Source: Prostheceraeus crozeri (taxonomy: Eukaryota > Platyhelminthes > Polycladida > Euryleptidae). From it: DNA of 64,000 nt. This document shows, piece by piece, positions 47,168 through 58,953 of this stretch; the stretch's first letter is position 1, and each line of letters begins with the position of its first letter. A model generated the notes under the pieces. It was given only the letters and a program-made list of their open reading frames with translations, did not search any database and was not told where the DNA came from. The translations under genes were made by a program, and so were the position numbers. The stretch spans positions 186,001 through 250,000 of the forward strand of contig CAJQUW010007819.1 in NCBI GenBank assembly GCA_907163375.1, written 5' to 3'.

Positions 47168-48179
47168 ATGTTGACATTTCTGGGTCCAGTTTTGCCTGTT
47201 AAAATGGGTGGTGTGGGTATCTGCCTATTTAGCGATATCGCTCGTCCTGCTTATCAAGCTTCTGTTTTTTCAACTTCTGAATTGGTCGGATCTATACTTA
47301 AAAGAATACCGGATCTTTCTCCTTCGAACACAGAAAAGGCAGTGGTTGAAAGTTGGGTGGCAAATGACTTGGAGGTACCTCAGTCGGATCATTTTGGACA
47401 ACAGAGTTCGTGGGACAAAGTGTTGCAAGAACAGCGCCTTCAATCTTCGATGAAGGAATCTAACCAAATTTCGAAAGCTCACTTATTGGCTGCGTCTTGT
47501 TTTGAATCAGGATCTTGGTTAAATGCCTTACCTTGTCCTTCCCTTGGAACTCACTTGGATGCTAATGATTTTAGAATAGCAGTCGCTCAGCGTATTGGTT
47601 CCAGTGTCTGTGCTCCTTATAAATGTCGTTGTGGGGGAGAAATTGACAGTCTCGGTCTCCATCCATTATCCTATCGCTTTAATTCCGGACGTGAACCACG
47701 TCATGCTGCTGTAAATGACGCAATTCGACGTGGTTTCCAAACTGCAGGCATTCCAACAGTCCTTGAACCGATTGGATTAAGCAACCATGACGGCAGGCAG
47801 TCGACCTGACGGTCTCACCACCTTCCCATTCAAAATTGGCAAGCACCTGTTGTGGGATTTCACCTGTACCGACACTTATGCTGCTTCCAATCTAGTTGAT
47901 TCTGCAATCAATTCGGGAACCGCCTCTGCCGCAGCTGAAGATCGCAAGCGTTTGAAGTACCGTGACCTCGTACCTCAATATCTGTTCCAACCCATTGCTA
48001 TTGAGACTACTGGAGTGTACGATGAATCAACTAAGACCTTTCTGAAGTCACTTGGCACTCTAATGAGTGAGGCAACTGGCGACCGACGAGAACATTCTTG
48101 GTTACAGCAGCGCATCAGTGTCGCGATAATCAGAGGGAATGGCTTAAGTTTATCAATTGCTGGCTGTTTTCGCTCTTAA
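47168..48179 (+). pseudogene. Retroelement C-terminal fragment: RT thumb plus restriction-like endonuclease domain
   Basis: Begins in the reverse transcriptase thumb (GPVLPVKMGGVGIC), continues through SWLNALPCPSLGTHLD, a zinc-type CRCGGEIDSLGLH segment with an RH pair, then RPDGLTTFPFKIGKHLLWDF, and ends near QQRISVAIIRGN. The C-x-C...H...RH...RPDG...WD order is reminiscent of the PD-(D/E)XK endonuclease at the C-terminus of R2-type LINEs. I recognise the whole as a widespread uncharacterised invertebrate retroelement protein. It is carried in two overlapping frames (one break), and the polymerase core is missing to the left. Confidence 0.65.
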
Positions 48180-48239
48180 TTTTCCATGTGCTTGTCTTTT
48201 TTGTCCTATTTTGTATGATATTTATTTATTTATTTATAT

Positions 48240-48266
48240 CAATTTATTGCAAAATGCAATAAATTG
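48240..48266 (-). promoter_or_regulatory. AU-rich 3' hairpin with AATAAA downstream of H2A
   Basis: Perfect 12-bp stem with a 3-base loop (CAATTTATTGCA / TGCAATAAATTG), 26-52 bases after the H2A stop. AATAAA lies in its 3' arm. The usual histone 3' stem-loop (GGCTCTTTTCAGAGCC type) is not present. Confidence 0.6.
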
Positions 48267-48291
48267 AGGCGTTCACAAATGCGGTAGCTTC

Positions 48292-48681
48292 TTAAGCCTG
48301 AGCTCCTTTGGACTTGGACTTCTTGGGGAGAAGTACGGCCTGGATGTTGGGAAGGACACCTCCCTGAGCGATGGTGACTCCGCTCAGTAGTCTGTTCAAT
48401 TCCTCGTCATTGCGGACAGCAAGCTGAAGGTGACGTGGGATGATACGAGATCGGTGGTTGTCACGAGCAGCGTTACCTGCCAACTCGAGGACCTCAGCTG
48501 CAAGATATTCCATGACAGCAGCGAGGTAGACTGGTGCACCGGCACCAATACGCTCACCATATTTTCCCTTCTTCAAGAAACGGTGCACACGACCGACAGG
48601 GAATTGCAGACCGGCCCGTGAAGAACGGGTCTTTGCCTTGCCTGATGCTTTAGCGCCTTTGCCTTTGCCGCGTCCAGTCAT
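48292..48681 (-). CDS. H2A: Histone H2A, intronless
   Basis: 129 codons from MTGRGKGKG (ATG ending 48681; an upstream in-frame ATG at 48705 would add eight non-histone residues, so the inner start is preferred). Contains the full histone fold: [20 protein letters not shown], the acidic-patch residues in [15 protein letters not shown] and NDEELNRLL, and [15 protein letters not shown]. The short tail SKSKGAQA lacks the SQ-E/D motif of H2A.X and there are no H2A.Z features, so it is canonical-like. It packages DNA with H2B in nucleosomes. It stands alone here: no H2B, H3 or H4 is beside it. Polyadenylation is suggested by AATAAA at 48256-48261 on the reverse strand, which points to a replication-independent or orphan copy. 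Confidence 0.96.
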   Translation of the reverse strand: MTGRGKGKGAKASGKAKTRSSRAGLQFPVGRVHRFLKKGKYGERIGAGAPVYLAAVMEYLAAEVLELAGNAARDNHRSRIIPRHLQLAVRNDEELNRLLSGVTIAQGGVLPNIQAVLLPKKSKSKGAQA

Positions 48682-49387
48682 TTTGATGGACAAGTTGATT
48701 GACACAATTTTGACACAATTTGATATGTCAAGTTATTTCTTCTCTTGTTAAATATAATAAATACATTAAGTAGAAAATCTAAGATGCACCATGTTGAAGG
48801 AATAGTGCAAAATCAGACAGTCTTTTTCCTACAGATAGTCTTTTTTCCTAGAAAGGAGGTTGCACCATGTATAAAACTGGGGCTCTAATTGGCTAAGATT
48901 TTCTGTCGCAAAAAGACGAATGTTCAGGAAAAGTCGGACTAAATTAGAGAGGGAACTACCAATTAATTCGCGAGTCGAACTTGAGATTTTTACTGATGAA
49001 ATGGGTGAGCATTTTTATAGTTCAAGTCAGCGAAGTCAATAATTGCTTTAGTTATTCTAATGCGGTACTTCAATTGCGGTACAAGTACCGACATTCTTCT
49101 TGTAGGTATCGCATGTTTCTATTTTAGAATCAGAACATCTGTACATTTTAGAATCTGAAAGCGAATAAACAGCGAGCTCTGGTCTCATAGAACAATTGTC
49201 GGCCCTTCAGTACACCGTAGCTGTCGTATTTTGCCTTCCGCAGGCGTGAATGTGCTGCATCGAGATCAACCAACCATTAACATTTTATTTTATTATCATC
49301 GGATATATTTTATTCAAGAATAATCTAGTTACTTATGGTCATGCCTATGAACCATTTAGATTTGCCTATGAACCAAAACATGTCATT
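48682..49387. other. H2A upstream region
   Basis: A CCAAT motif read on the minus strand lies at 48888-48894 and TATA-like sequence at 48870-48877. No divergent H2B frame follows on the plus strand. Otherwise nothing recognised. Confidence 0.35.
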
Positions 49388-50165
49388 AAAGAGAGCTCTA
49401 ACTCAGCCAGCATGATCGCATTTGACTTCAAAAAAGTTTTTGACACTGTGAGTCATCTTGAATTGTTGCGTTCGCCTGATATAGATTTTAAATATTCCTC
49501 TCACACAATTAATTTTGTTCACGATTTTTTTAATGATCGTTTCCAAAGAGTCTGCAATAAAAATACATTAGCTGAAATACTAGTGGAGTCCGAAAAGGAT
49601 GTATTTTGGGACCGCTATTATTTGTTATGTCTATAACAGACCTCCCGAAATTTGAATGTGACGAAATTGTTGCATATGCAGATGACATAACTGTGCTGCA
49701 TCTTCAAAATTGCAATAATGTCTGTGAGGATTTTCAATCTGTTGTTGATTGGTTTTGGATTGGTCAAGGGGCAAAATGCTTGCATTAAACGTTGAAAAAA
49801 CTAAAATTGTTAATTTCAAGCAGAAATCCTCTGATCACATGGCTATTTTGATTGGAAGATCGCATATTGAGCAGGTTAGCAGTTTGAAAATGTATGGAGT
49901 GCATGTTTCTTCTGATCTCAAGGGAATGTCCAATTTGGTTATGTCTATAAAACTATATGTCGTAGCCTCTCGCTTGTCAAGCGTTTAAAAAGTAACTGCA
50001 ATCCCCCTGAAATTATTTGTCAAGCATATACGTGTATGGCTACAGTCTTTTGTCATTTATCCTTTTGCTGGCTAGTGATGTGTGAGACACCCATGAGTTA
50101 TCTCAAGAAGTTTGAGCAACTTGACCGCCTAGCCATGAAATGGGCTAGTGTTTCTTAAATCCCAT
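49388..50165 (+). pseudogene. Decayed LINE reverse transcriptase
   Basis: Motif A as MIAFDFKKVFDTVSH, a GPLLFVMSITDLP block and catalytic VAYADDITVLHLQN appear in order but in different frames. The thumb region LNVEKTKIVNF, VHVSSDLKG and KKFEQLDRLAMKW follows. At least three frame changes or stops, so dead. The VSSDL wording recalls the LINE at 9267-10211, suggesting a related CR1/L2/jockey-like family. No endonuclease seen upstream. Confidence 0.75.
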
Positions 50166-53100
50166 GTCTGAGGAGCCGACTTGATAAATCCTGCAATAAA
50201 CTCAATAAAAAGAGATCTACAAATAAGGAAAATCATCCATTGTGTCACTTTTTTGAAATACGAATTGTCAGTAGTGTGAGACACACGCGTTCTCTACTTT
50301 CACTGATCAGGAAGTCTGCTCTGTATCAGAAATCTTTTGTAAAGTATTCTTCTCTTTCATGACGATTATTTGTGCATGTCTACCTGTCTGTTTCTGTCAT
50401 ATACCGTTTTTGGATTGTCTTGTTGGAAAGATAGGCCTATTATTATTATCATTTGGCGATTTGCCTGCTTGCATGCTACATCGTTCTTGTATCAGCCAAT
50501 CACATCGAACCCCTGTCTCGTGAGGAGCGGTCTGTTTCTCAGCTACACGGTAAGCGTGAATTGGCAGCTGTGACGTCATCATGAATCTTTGACATGAATT
50601 TGCAGACCAGCTAGCCAGCAGATTAGTAGGAAATCGTCGAAGTGGTTGAATACTTCAATTTTCAGAGGCAAAATTCGTTTCTGAAATTGACCGAACTACA
50701 CACCTTTAAGAACAAATGTGAGTACTAAACGGAAGAGTACTGAAATTATCAAACTTAAATTCACAGAAGCACCAAAATGCTTGCTAAGTACTAATTTAAT
50801 AAATATTAATGTCAATAAAAGACACCTCACGAGGCCAAATTCACGCACGCTGCATCTGACAGCGCACGAATATATCTGAATAGGTCTTTTTGGCTAGTCT
50901 TCACCAGCTGAGACACGAATATGCCTAGCGACGAGCAGCGACTGTGGGAATAAGTGGCGCTTATCAAACGGCAACACAGTTGTTCATTGTATGCAGGGTG
51001 TTTCATATGTCTCTGTTTCTGTTTCTGTATCTGTTTCTTGTTGCTTCTGCCTTGTCTCCGTTTGCAGAAAGTTGCATCTGTTCATGTGAAAGGAAAAATA
51101 TTTTTAAATTAACACTTCTACACCGGCAGACGCGAAGTTTTGCAGTAGGTTAGAGGTGTACTATGCTATGTGAAAGTTTTGTGTACTACCTCGTTCCCTG
51201 CACAACTTCACGCTGGCTCCCGGACTATTAGGAAGACATCAATGAACCAAAATTTTGCGCTGTTTTATTTTCAAATATAGGCTACACTACTTTTCACTGA
51301 CAACTATTACAAACAATCCATATAGTAATAAGATAAACTGCATTTCATTAGTAATTTCGATATCTATCCAGTTGGTGGACTTTGTCAGCAGACATGTCAG
51401 CAAAGTCATGACTGGCTCTGAGTTTTGTCTAGGTCTCATTTTATAGATTACCACAGTATTTCACAACAAGTTCTCTGAATGATAATGCGCTTTCAAGCGA
51501 TCTGCAAGTTTTAACATTCTCATGCGGATCAGTCCACTGACGCTGATTTTCTAGATCTCCTAACGGTTTAATATGGTGCCGGTTAACGTCAGATAAATCA
51601 TGACATCGTCTAGAGAGAATAATAAGCAGAGATGAGTAATGATAAATTAAGCAACATTGATCATATGTTTAATAAGGTTCCATCGTCGAACTAAGCGGTA
51701 GACTATTTGTTTAACAGTTTTCCAGTTAAATGTGACTCGCCTGAGTTCTGCTGGATTCGAAAGCGCTTTTGGTTTCTGTTGGGATAGCATTTTCTAGACT
51801 CTTGTTGGGGGCAAGAAACAGCCGTCCAGCAGTTCTTCTAGTTATTCTCATAATCTAAAGGCGAACTCGACAACAGAAAATTCTTCAAAATCTCCCTTCA
51901 GTATTACAGGCCCATACCTTTATATATGGATGCTTGCACAATAAATCCTATACGTAAAAATCTAAAATGCTAAATATTTCATTTTGTCAGTTTCAGAAAT
52001 GTTAGACACTTCTAGAACGCATACTGCGGAAATGACTACTTAGACTGCATAATAGTAGGCCTAGAAAATATATTTGTAACACCGGACGAAATCTAAAAAG
52101 CGGAAAAGCCTGCACATAAGTCTACAACAATTTCACAGATTCAATACTGCAAATACGTACATATCATGGGCCATAGTAACAGCGCGCTTTCAAATAGATC
52201 TACGGTTATAATATTCTACCTCATCTAATAAGTTCCGCAATTTTATGAAATTTTCAAGAATGTGTACTAAGTTTAAATTATCTTTTGCTGTGCAGCGAAT
52301 AGCACACAATGACAAATAGTAGGCCTAGATGACGTACAGTAGTAAATGTCGATATGGCATGGAATATTCGGCAACAGGAAATAGCAGTCAATGCCATAAT
52401 GACTTCAAATGAATGGAGAAATAGGAATGCCTATTCAGGATAGATATTAGCAACTAAACCATTCTTTGCGAGTGAAGGTAGGCCGACGTAGTGACGAGAG
52501 AAAATTTGAAATTTAACACAGGCAACGCTAAGCTGCTTGCATGTGTATTAGGCCTATCAGCAGTAGCTTTTCAAGATGATGCATCAAACACTTGAATGAA
52601 AGCCACTGCTGGGCAAAGGACTACTGCAGTCATATTTTGATATCTAAACTATTTTGGAGGACCAGACTCTACCTTATCTGGAGAAGAAGGCTGGAGGTAT
52701 TGTATATTGAAACTTATCACGGACGCTTTAATTACTTTTCGAACTTAAGTACAGCATTACATGCATATACTAATCGTAAGATAAGTCAGACTTTAGTCAG
52801 TCACGCAACTTCCTTACTAATCATGATGAGTTTACAAATATACTGAACGGTGAATACATATATCTATCATTTCTACATCAGGCCAATTAGCTACATCAGT
52901 AGTGTGCATTGACTTAGGTTTGTGGTTTGTATTCAGCAAAGACCAAAATATTTCCCGATCGAATATCTGCTTGGAAGTTAGCATGAATTTTTGAACCTAA
53001 ACGTAGCCCAAACTAGACAACACTTCACAGAAAACTCACCTCAATTAATGTAGGCAGCCATCAACAATGAATGACGAAATCCTAACACCTAGACTGCTTT

Positions 53101-53399
53101 CGAAGCAATGAACAACACTATACCGATACTGACGCACCGAGTCGAAATCGAGGACGATATCAAATTTGGGCATTGCTTGGGCACCGTATGTCACACCCAA
53201 GAAAATACAATGCGACGAATCGCGAAAGTACTTGGGTCGAAAACACAAATTGAGCTGAAGCGGTTAGATTCCTACGAAAATAACTTAATGACCAACCCTT
53301 CTAAACCGCTTCAAACGTTTTTAAATTGCATTAAACAAAGCAAAAAATTGTCTCTGATGCATCATAAATTGCATAGAACAGTAGCTTAGAACAGTTCTT
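50166..53399. other. No supported gene
   Basis: AT-rich with short frames. I see no domain, RNA gene or complete repeat. Confidence 0.5.
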
Positions 53400-56300
53400 C
53401 AGTAGCATAGAACAGTTCTGTTCTATATGTTCTGCACTATTATCTGAGAGACCTATTCGATTCATGAGTGCTATGTATCGACCGCAACCAAAGGGGAGTC
53501 GATTTAATAGCACCCATTTTGCTCACGGCAGGTCATATCCAGGCGGCTGGTTAGTAGGTCTTGAGATAAACTCTTTGTGTTGGTGGTTGGAGTCATCCCA
53601 TCTTCTCCTCTTGGCGCAAGTGTCTGGTGTCGTCTCACCAGCCTTTTGTTTCAGATAGTAGAACCTTCTTGAGAGCGGATTCCGAGATTGGAGTCGTTGT
53701 TCATCTGATACCGGGTTGGTTGCAACTTGATAAAGAAGATGGTTGGGTTGTTGAATAGCTCGATTGTATAGCTGTAAGGTTTGTTTGTCTCTTCCTATGT
53801 CTGGAGGTTCAATCCCGCTCAGTGCTGGAAGTAGCTCTGTAGGGGTCGGTCAAATACTTCCTGATATAAGGCGCATGCAGTCGTTAAGCTGAACATCGAT
53901 CTTCCTGGTATGTACCGAATGAGACCATACCGGTGAGCAATATTCTGCTGCGGAATAACAAAGTGCGAGCGCCAATGTTCGCAGAGCGTCAAAACTAGCT
54001 CCCCAGTGGTTACTTGCAAGGCAATGAAGAAGATTGCATCTAGTACTTGCTTTTGCTGCCACACCTGGTATGTGTTGATGGTAGGTTGATTATCTGTCAA
54101 GTGTGATGCCGAGATACTAAGGATGCTTTTTCGAGATCAGTCTTTTCCCTTGAAGTTTCAAGTTCAGTTCGTAACCTGCATAACGATTTGATGGATGGAA
54201 GATGCTGCTCGCAGTCTTTGAAGTATTAACTTTTAGTCGCCAGTTGTGAAAATAATCTTGTAGTCTTTCGAGATGCCGTTTCAATTGTCGTAAAATCCTT
54301 TCTATTGTAAGCGTGCATGATCGTCAGCATAACTGTATTTCTTACTCACAGTTACAGGTAATTCGACTGTGTAAATGTTAAACAGCATCGGCGCCAATAC
54401 AGAACCTTGTGGTACACCATTGTGCATTAGTCGACGTCTAGAGCTCTCATCCTTTAAAGACAATGTAATCGTCTTTGGCTGATCATTTCCATTATCATAC
54501 GAACATCTCCGAACATAGACATAAGCTATGATCTCCGAGCATAGACATAAGATATGCTCTTAATCAATCATCCAATTTTCTTTCCTGATAGTCATGGAGT
54601 TTCAGCAGTGTGATGTCTACTTCTTCATCCGAATACTGTCTCAAAATGGCTATTCAGCAACAAAAATTCATCAGCTGCTTGCTAACGTTTGGGGTGAGAA
54701 GAACATCATGAAAGTGAGAAGAATTCAACCAATAGTAAGAGAGTTCGTCGAGGGACGTGAAACGGTGACACGAAAGGAATGATCTGGAAGACCATGATCA
54801 AGCTGCTGCGATGAAAACATCGAAGAGGTGAAAGAACTAATCGAAGATGACAACCACTTTTCCTGTGCTGACATTTCACTGCAGACAGGTGTTGAGGAGA
54901 GGTCAGTTCATCAGATACTTTCTCATCATCTGAATAAGAAATCCTTGTGTTGTCGGTGGATACTGCATGAACTGAGTAATCGAAATAAGCAGCAACGTAT
55001 TGAGTGTGGCAGAAGCATTTTGGAAACCTTGCGACGTTGGCAAATCAAAAGTAAACTTGTCGTCGTGGACGAAAAGTGGGTCTACTACAAAAGCATCCCA
55101 CCCAAAGAATGCAACCGAGTCTGGGTCGATTGCGCAGGCGACAGACCTCAAGTATCGTGCAGGACAATAGCCGATAGGAAGGTCGTAATAATGGTTGCTC
55201 TCAATTATGCAAAGTCTTTCTCCTATATCGAAGTGGTGCATGATGGTGGAAGCATAAATGGTGATCGATATTTGTCATTCCTGCAAAACATGTGTGCAGC
55301 GTTCGAGCAGCAACTCAATTTACCTCGTTGGGAGATGTGTCTCCAACATGATAATGCAAGACCACATATAGCAATGCAGGTTCGACGGTGGATCGACCAC
55401 GAAGGCATGAGTCTCGTAAAACAGCCCCCTTATTCACCAGATCACAACTTGCTCGATCGATATGTCTTCAGAAATTTTGAAGTTCATCGTCGTCGACGCA
55501 ATTTTGACTCAACTGCTGAAATTGAGGCATGTATTGAACAATTTCTTGCTGGAATGACCATCACCCAGTTACAGAAGGAGTTTTATGAATTCCAGTGGCA
55601 TATTGAGAAAGAGAGGAAGATGGTAACTATCTGTGATATGAATGATTGTCTGGATAAATAGATGTTGATTACAAAAAACGCACTTTTTTGTTGAACCCTA
55701 TATACATGTAAGTATTTCCAGAAGTTTAAAGGAAAAACACAAAAGGCTGATTGGTCTGTAGCTAGCGGCATGCTCTGGGGACTTGTTTGGGTTGAGAACT
55801 GCTACAACCTTCGATAGCTTCCAGATCTTAGGAATTTTCTTCTCTCTCATTACGGCTGAGAGGAACAGTGTAAGCCATTCAATACATGATTTGTCAAGAT
55901 GGTGGAAAATTCAGGATGCATTCCATCCGGTTCAGGACTCTTCCCATTTTTGACATTTGCAATCGCTAAAATCCCGGGAAAGGCCTTGATCTACAGACGG
56001 CGCACTCCATAACTCTTTCAGCTGATTACTAACTTTTCGTGTAAAGGATATATTGCATTTTTTTAACTTTTGTGTTCTATCTCGGTATAGCAGTAGTTGG
56101 TGTATTTTCAATAATGGCAGGATGATATATTATTGCTCGCCGATGTTGGAATCTTGGGAAATTGCCACCAAATGATGTGACTAGGATGCGGCATGAAGTC
56201 GTCCGGGCTATGACTGTAGAAAGTGACATCTGGGTTAGTAGTAGTGTTCCATACTGCTGAGTGAAATGTCTTCGGCATCTTTGGGCTGTAAAGAATCTGA

Positions 56301-57054
56301 AGAACTGCATTAGATGCCCATTCAAGAAGCGTTCATCAACGTCATTCCTTGGGTAGCCACATCGTTTGTGATGACAGTTATAATCTCGAGTAAATGACAG
56401 GATGTGGAAATATTGGTGGTGTTTGTCTTGTCCCACTATTAGGTGGATTGTATACGTTGACAATCACCAGTTTGTCCATGTTGAGGGAGATTGCTAGCCA
56501 TTGAGTCGCACTGTCATTGGGTTATCTCGAGATTAGTATAGGAGTGATGACGCCCCTGACTAGTGTAGCAATCCCGTGGCGACGATGATGAATAGCTCCA
56601 GCTAGTGTAAATCCATGAATTTTGATGTCGTCGTCCTTTTTGGTGTGGGTTTCTTGCAGGAGTATCACAGAGATGGCGTGGTTGATAGCAATCTGTTGGA
56701 TTACCTCGCACTTAGCTCGCGTGAGACCTTCTACGTTCAGCTGAAGAATGCTTGGTCCACTAGGATCGTGGAAGATCGATGGTGCTGATGTCGTCGCTTG
56801 AGGTTGCTTATAGTAGATTTGCTTGTTGTTGCTACAAAGTAATAACTTTGTAACAATGTGACGCTTTTTCGAGTGTTGGCAATTGGCACTAATTTCCCCG
56901 TTAGGGTACTTGCAGGAGGGACCACGTGAAGGTTGCCAATGTCCCCCCTGCAAAAACGACTGCTCACAACTGGTATTGATGGTTTCGTGCGTTCTGGCAT
57001 GACGAAGTGGGTGCAGTAAAACAAGAAGCAATCCTGCAAACCAATCTTTGACAT
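53400..57054 (-). mobile_element. LINE with AP endonuclease and RT, split by a mariner
   Basis: In minus-strand order: AP-endonuclease start (ILQLNVEGLTRAKCEVIQ, LLQETHTKK, HHRRHGIATLVR, about 56.75-56.5 kb), DYNCHHKRCGYPRND and a later endonuclease segment (to about 56.1 kb), then RT entry (a KSPEHAASYRPISLL-like reading, about 55.75 kb). After the mariner: HNGVPQGSVLAPMLFNIYT with YADD (54.4 kb), GITLD...LLHCLASNHWGASFDALR (54.0 kb) and a tail LLNRLPFGCGRYIALMNRIG (53.45 kb). The RT region between the entry and GVPQG, including motif A, is missing. Many frame breaks. Jockey/CR1-like superclade by wording; exact clade uncertain. Confidence 0.85.
54594..55703 (+). mobile_element. Mariner transposon inserted in the LINE, left end lost
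   Basis: Mariner transposase of about 355 codons (54594-55661): helix-turn-helix region (GYSATKIHQLL), VVVDEKWVYY (first Asp), LQHDNARPH (second) and YSPDHNLLDRYVF (third), with 34 residues between the last two (DD34D). Two in-frame TGA codons at 54781-54783 and 54793-54795 fall where the linker normally reads GRPR; both fit decay of CGA by CpG change. The rest is open for 277 codons. The right end reads ...CAACAAAAAAGTGCG inverted and stops in TATA near 55700. The left inverted end is absent, and the host LINE also lacks sequence there, so one deletion probably removed both. Confidence 0.88.
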
Positions 57055-57307
57055 TTCATCAATTTCCTCTTAATGAGCCTAAGCCATCAACTTCGATCAA
57101 ATATTCAATGAACTAACTTTATTCCAACGGCATACACGCGCATGTTCCTTTTTCTTTAATGATGATGATCACAAAACCAAATCAACCGAGTTCTACATTC
57201 TCTACGTGGCCATTATGACTACCTTTGGCATGTGAATTTTCATTTTATATTCGTGAATGGTAGGGTGAAAATTTGATCATTTGACATGTAAATGCTGTTT
57301 TAATATA

Positions 57308-58951
57308 TTGGGTTGTCGCAGAAAAAACGGCTTTTTTATTTTTTAATTATTTGTGTGTTAATTGTCAAATTATGTTTCTTATTTAGATTTTTCTACAATG
57401 GCCGACACGCTGGCTCTATAAGAAAGTATACTTACATAAACTACTTTACACTCTAACAAGGTTATCCTCCTTTAATTTGTTTAAACTAATGACAAGTAAC
57501 AACAACTAACCGTTTTATGATTTCTATAATTTTAATAACCATTCAAATGTCACATTATTGCATATGCAAGTTAGTAACAACTTTTATCATCCAAAAACGT
57601 ATTTCTTCTGAAATGTTAATTAACAATAGTCACCATTATTATCAATAATGTTCTGGCACTTGGAATTCAGCATTTCGAATTCGTGTTCCATGATCTCCCT
57701 TGTCATTGTAGCCATGTTGACTGTTAGAAATCCATGCAGATCATCTTTTGTATAGAAAATCGTTCTAGAGCGCCTCATCTCAAGCATAGGAAAAATAGTT
57801 CTATCACAAAGGTTGATATCGGGTGAGTAAGGCGATTGTTTGAGCGTTGTGATATTTTGTCTTCTCAGAAATGTGATAGTTTCTTTAGAGACATGAGGTC
57901 TAGTATTGTCATGAAAAAGAATAGCATTTTCTAGAGGAATTGATTTTCTTTCTTGGATTAATTCAATACGAATTGAATGATAAGAATGCCTCACTTAAAA
58001 AGTCACAATAAACAGTCGAATTTACAATAATACCATCATCAAGGATTTTGAAGTAGGACAGACCATTGAAATTGAGAGCCATCAACACCAAGAACTTTTT
58101 ATCGAACATGGTTCTTTTGGGAATTTGTTGTCGGTCACTATCAGGAAGAACCCATGCTAACCGTGTTTTTGCATTTCCCAAAGGTCTAGCGTATAACCAT
58201 TTTTCATCTGTTATTACCATAAATCGCCTGATGTTTCGTGTTTTATTAAATACTCGAAGCATCTCTTCACAACACATGATACGGTTTTGTTTATTGGTAT
58301 CGGTCAAAAAATGTGGCACCCATTTGTCAGATTTTGAGACGAAGCCGAGATCTTCAACGATAATACAATGCGACGTGTATTTTGATAAGCCATATCTTGC
58401 AGCTACTTCTCGTATCATTAAGTTCTTCGATATCATTTTTCATCAGTTCGTTGTGTTTTTCTTTGATCAGATTTCGCTCGTTCGCAGACTGATTTTCTTA
58501 AGAAATCCTCACGATCACCTTCGGCGCATTCTTTTGCAATAGCCTGAACTCTCCGAAGACTTACTACGTTGCCCCAAGCAACTGTTATGATATTGTGCAT
58601 TTCTGTACATTTCATTCCATTGCGCCGTAGTGATACAATAAGTAAATTACAGTCTCTAGATGACAACTCCATTCAACCACCTTTGGTTATTCAAATGACT
58701 GCAAGCTATGGAATTTGAAATTTATAGCGAGAGAATGCAATTTTGTTGATATCTTTGCTGGAGTTGACTTTCACCCTCATTCTGATTTGACAATCAAACC
58801 AAAAATATCAATTCTCTCGCTGTTATTGTATTCTATGCGAATAAGCGTGATTATCCTAACAATGCATAAATATCATTGCACTATGAAACATAAAAAATAT
58901 ATTCAAAATTAATTTTGAAATAAAAACGCCGTTTTTTCTGCGACAACCCAA
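57308..58951 (-). mobile_element. Mariner-superfamily element with both ends and TA duplication
   Basis: 1644 bp between inverted ends of 24 bp (starting TTGGGTTGTCGCAG) flanked by TA at 57306-57307 and 58952-58953. The minus-strand transposase is in three pieces (58672-58433, 58436-57963, 57994-57620). The first catalytic Asp is in MVITDEKWLYARP, the second in LFHDNTRPHVS and the third in YSPDINLCDR (DD34D). Two frame changes break it. The 24-bp ends are identical, so the copy is not very old. Non-autonomous now. Confidence 0.92.
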
Positions 58952-58953
58952 TA

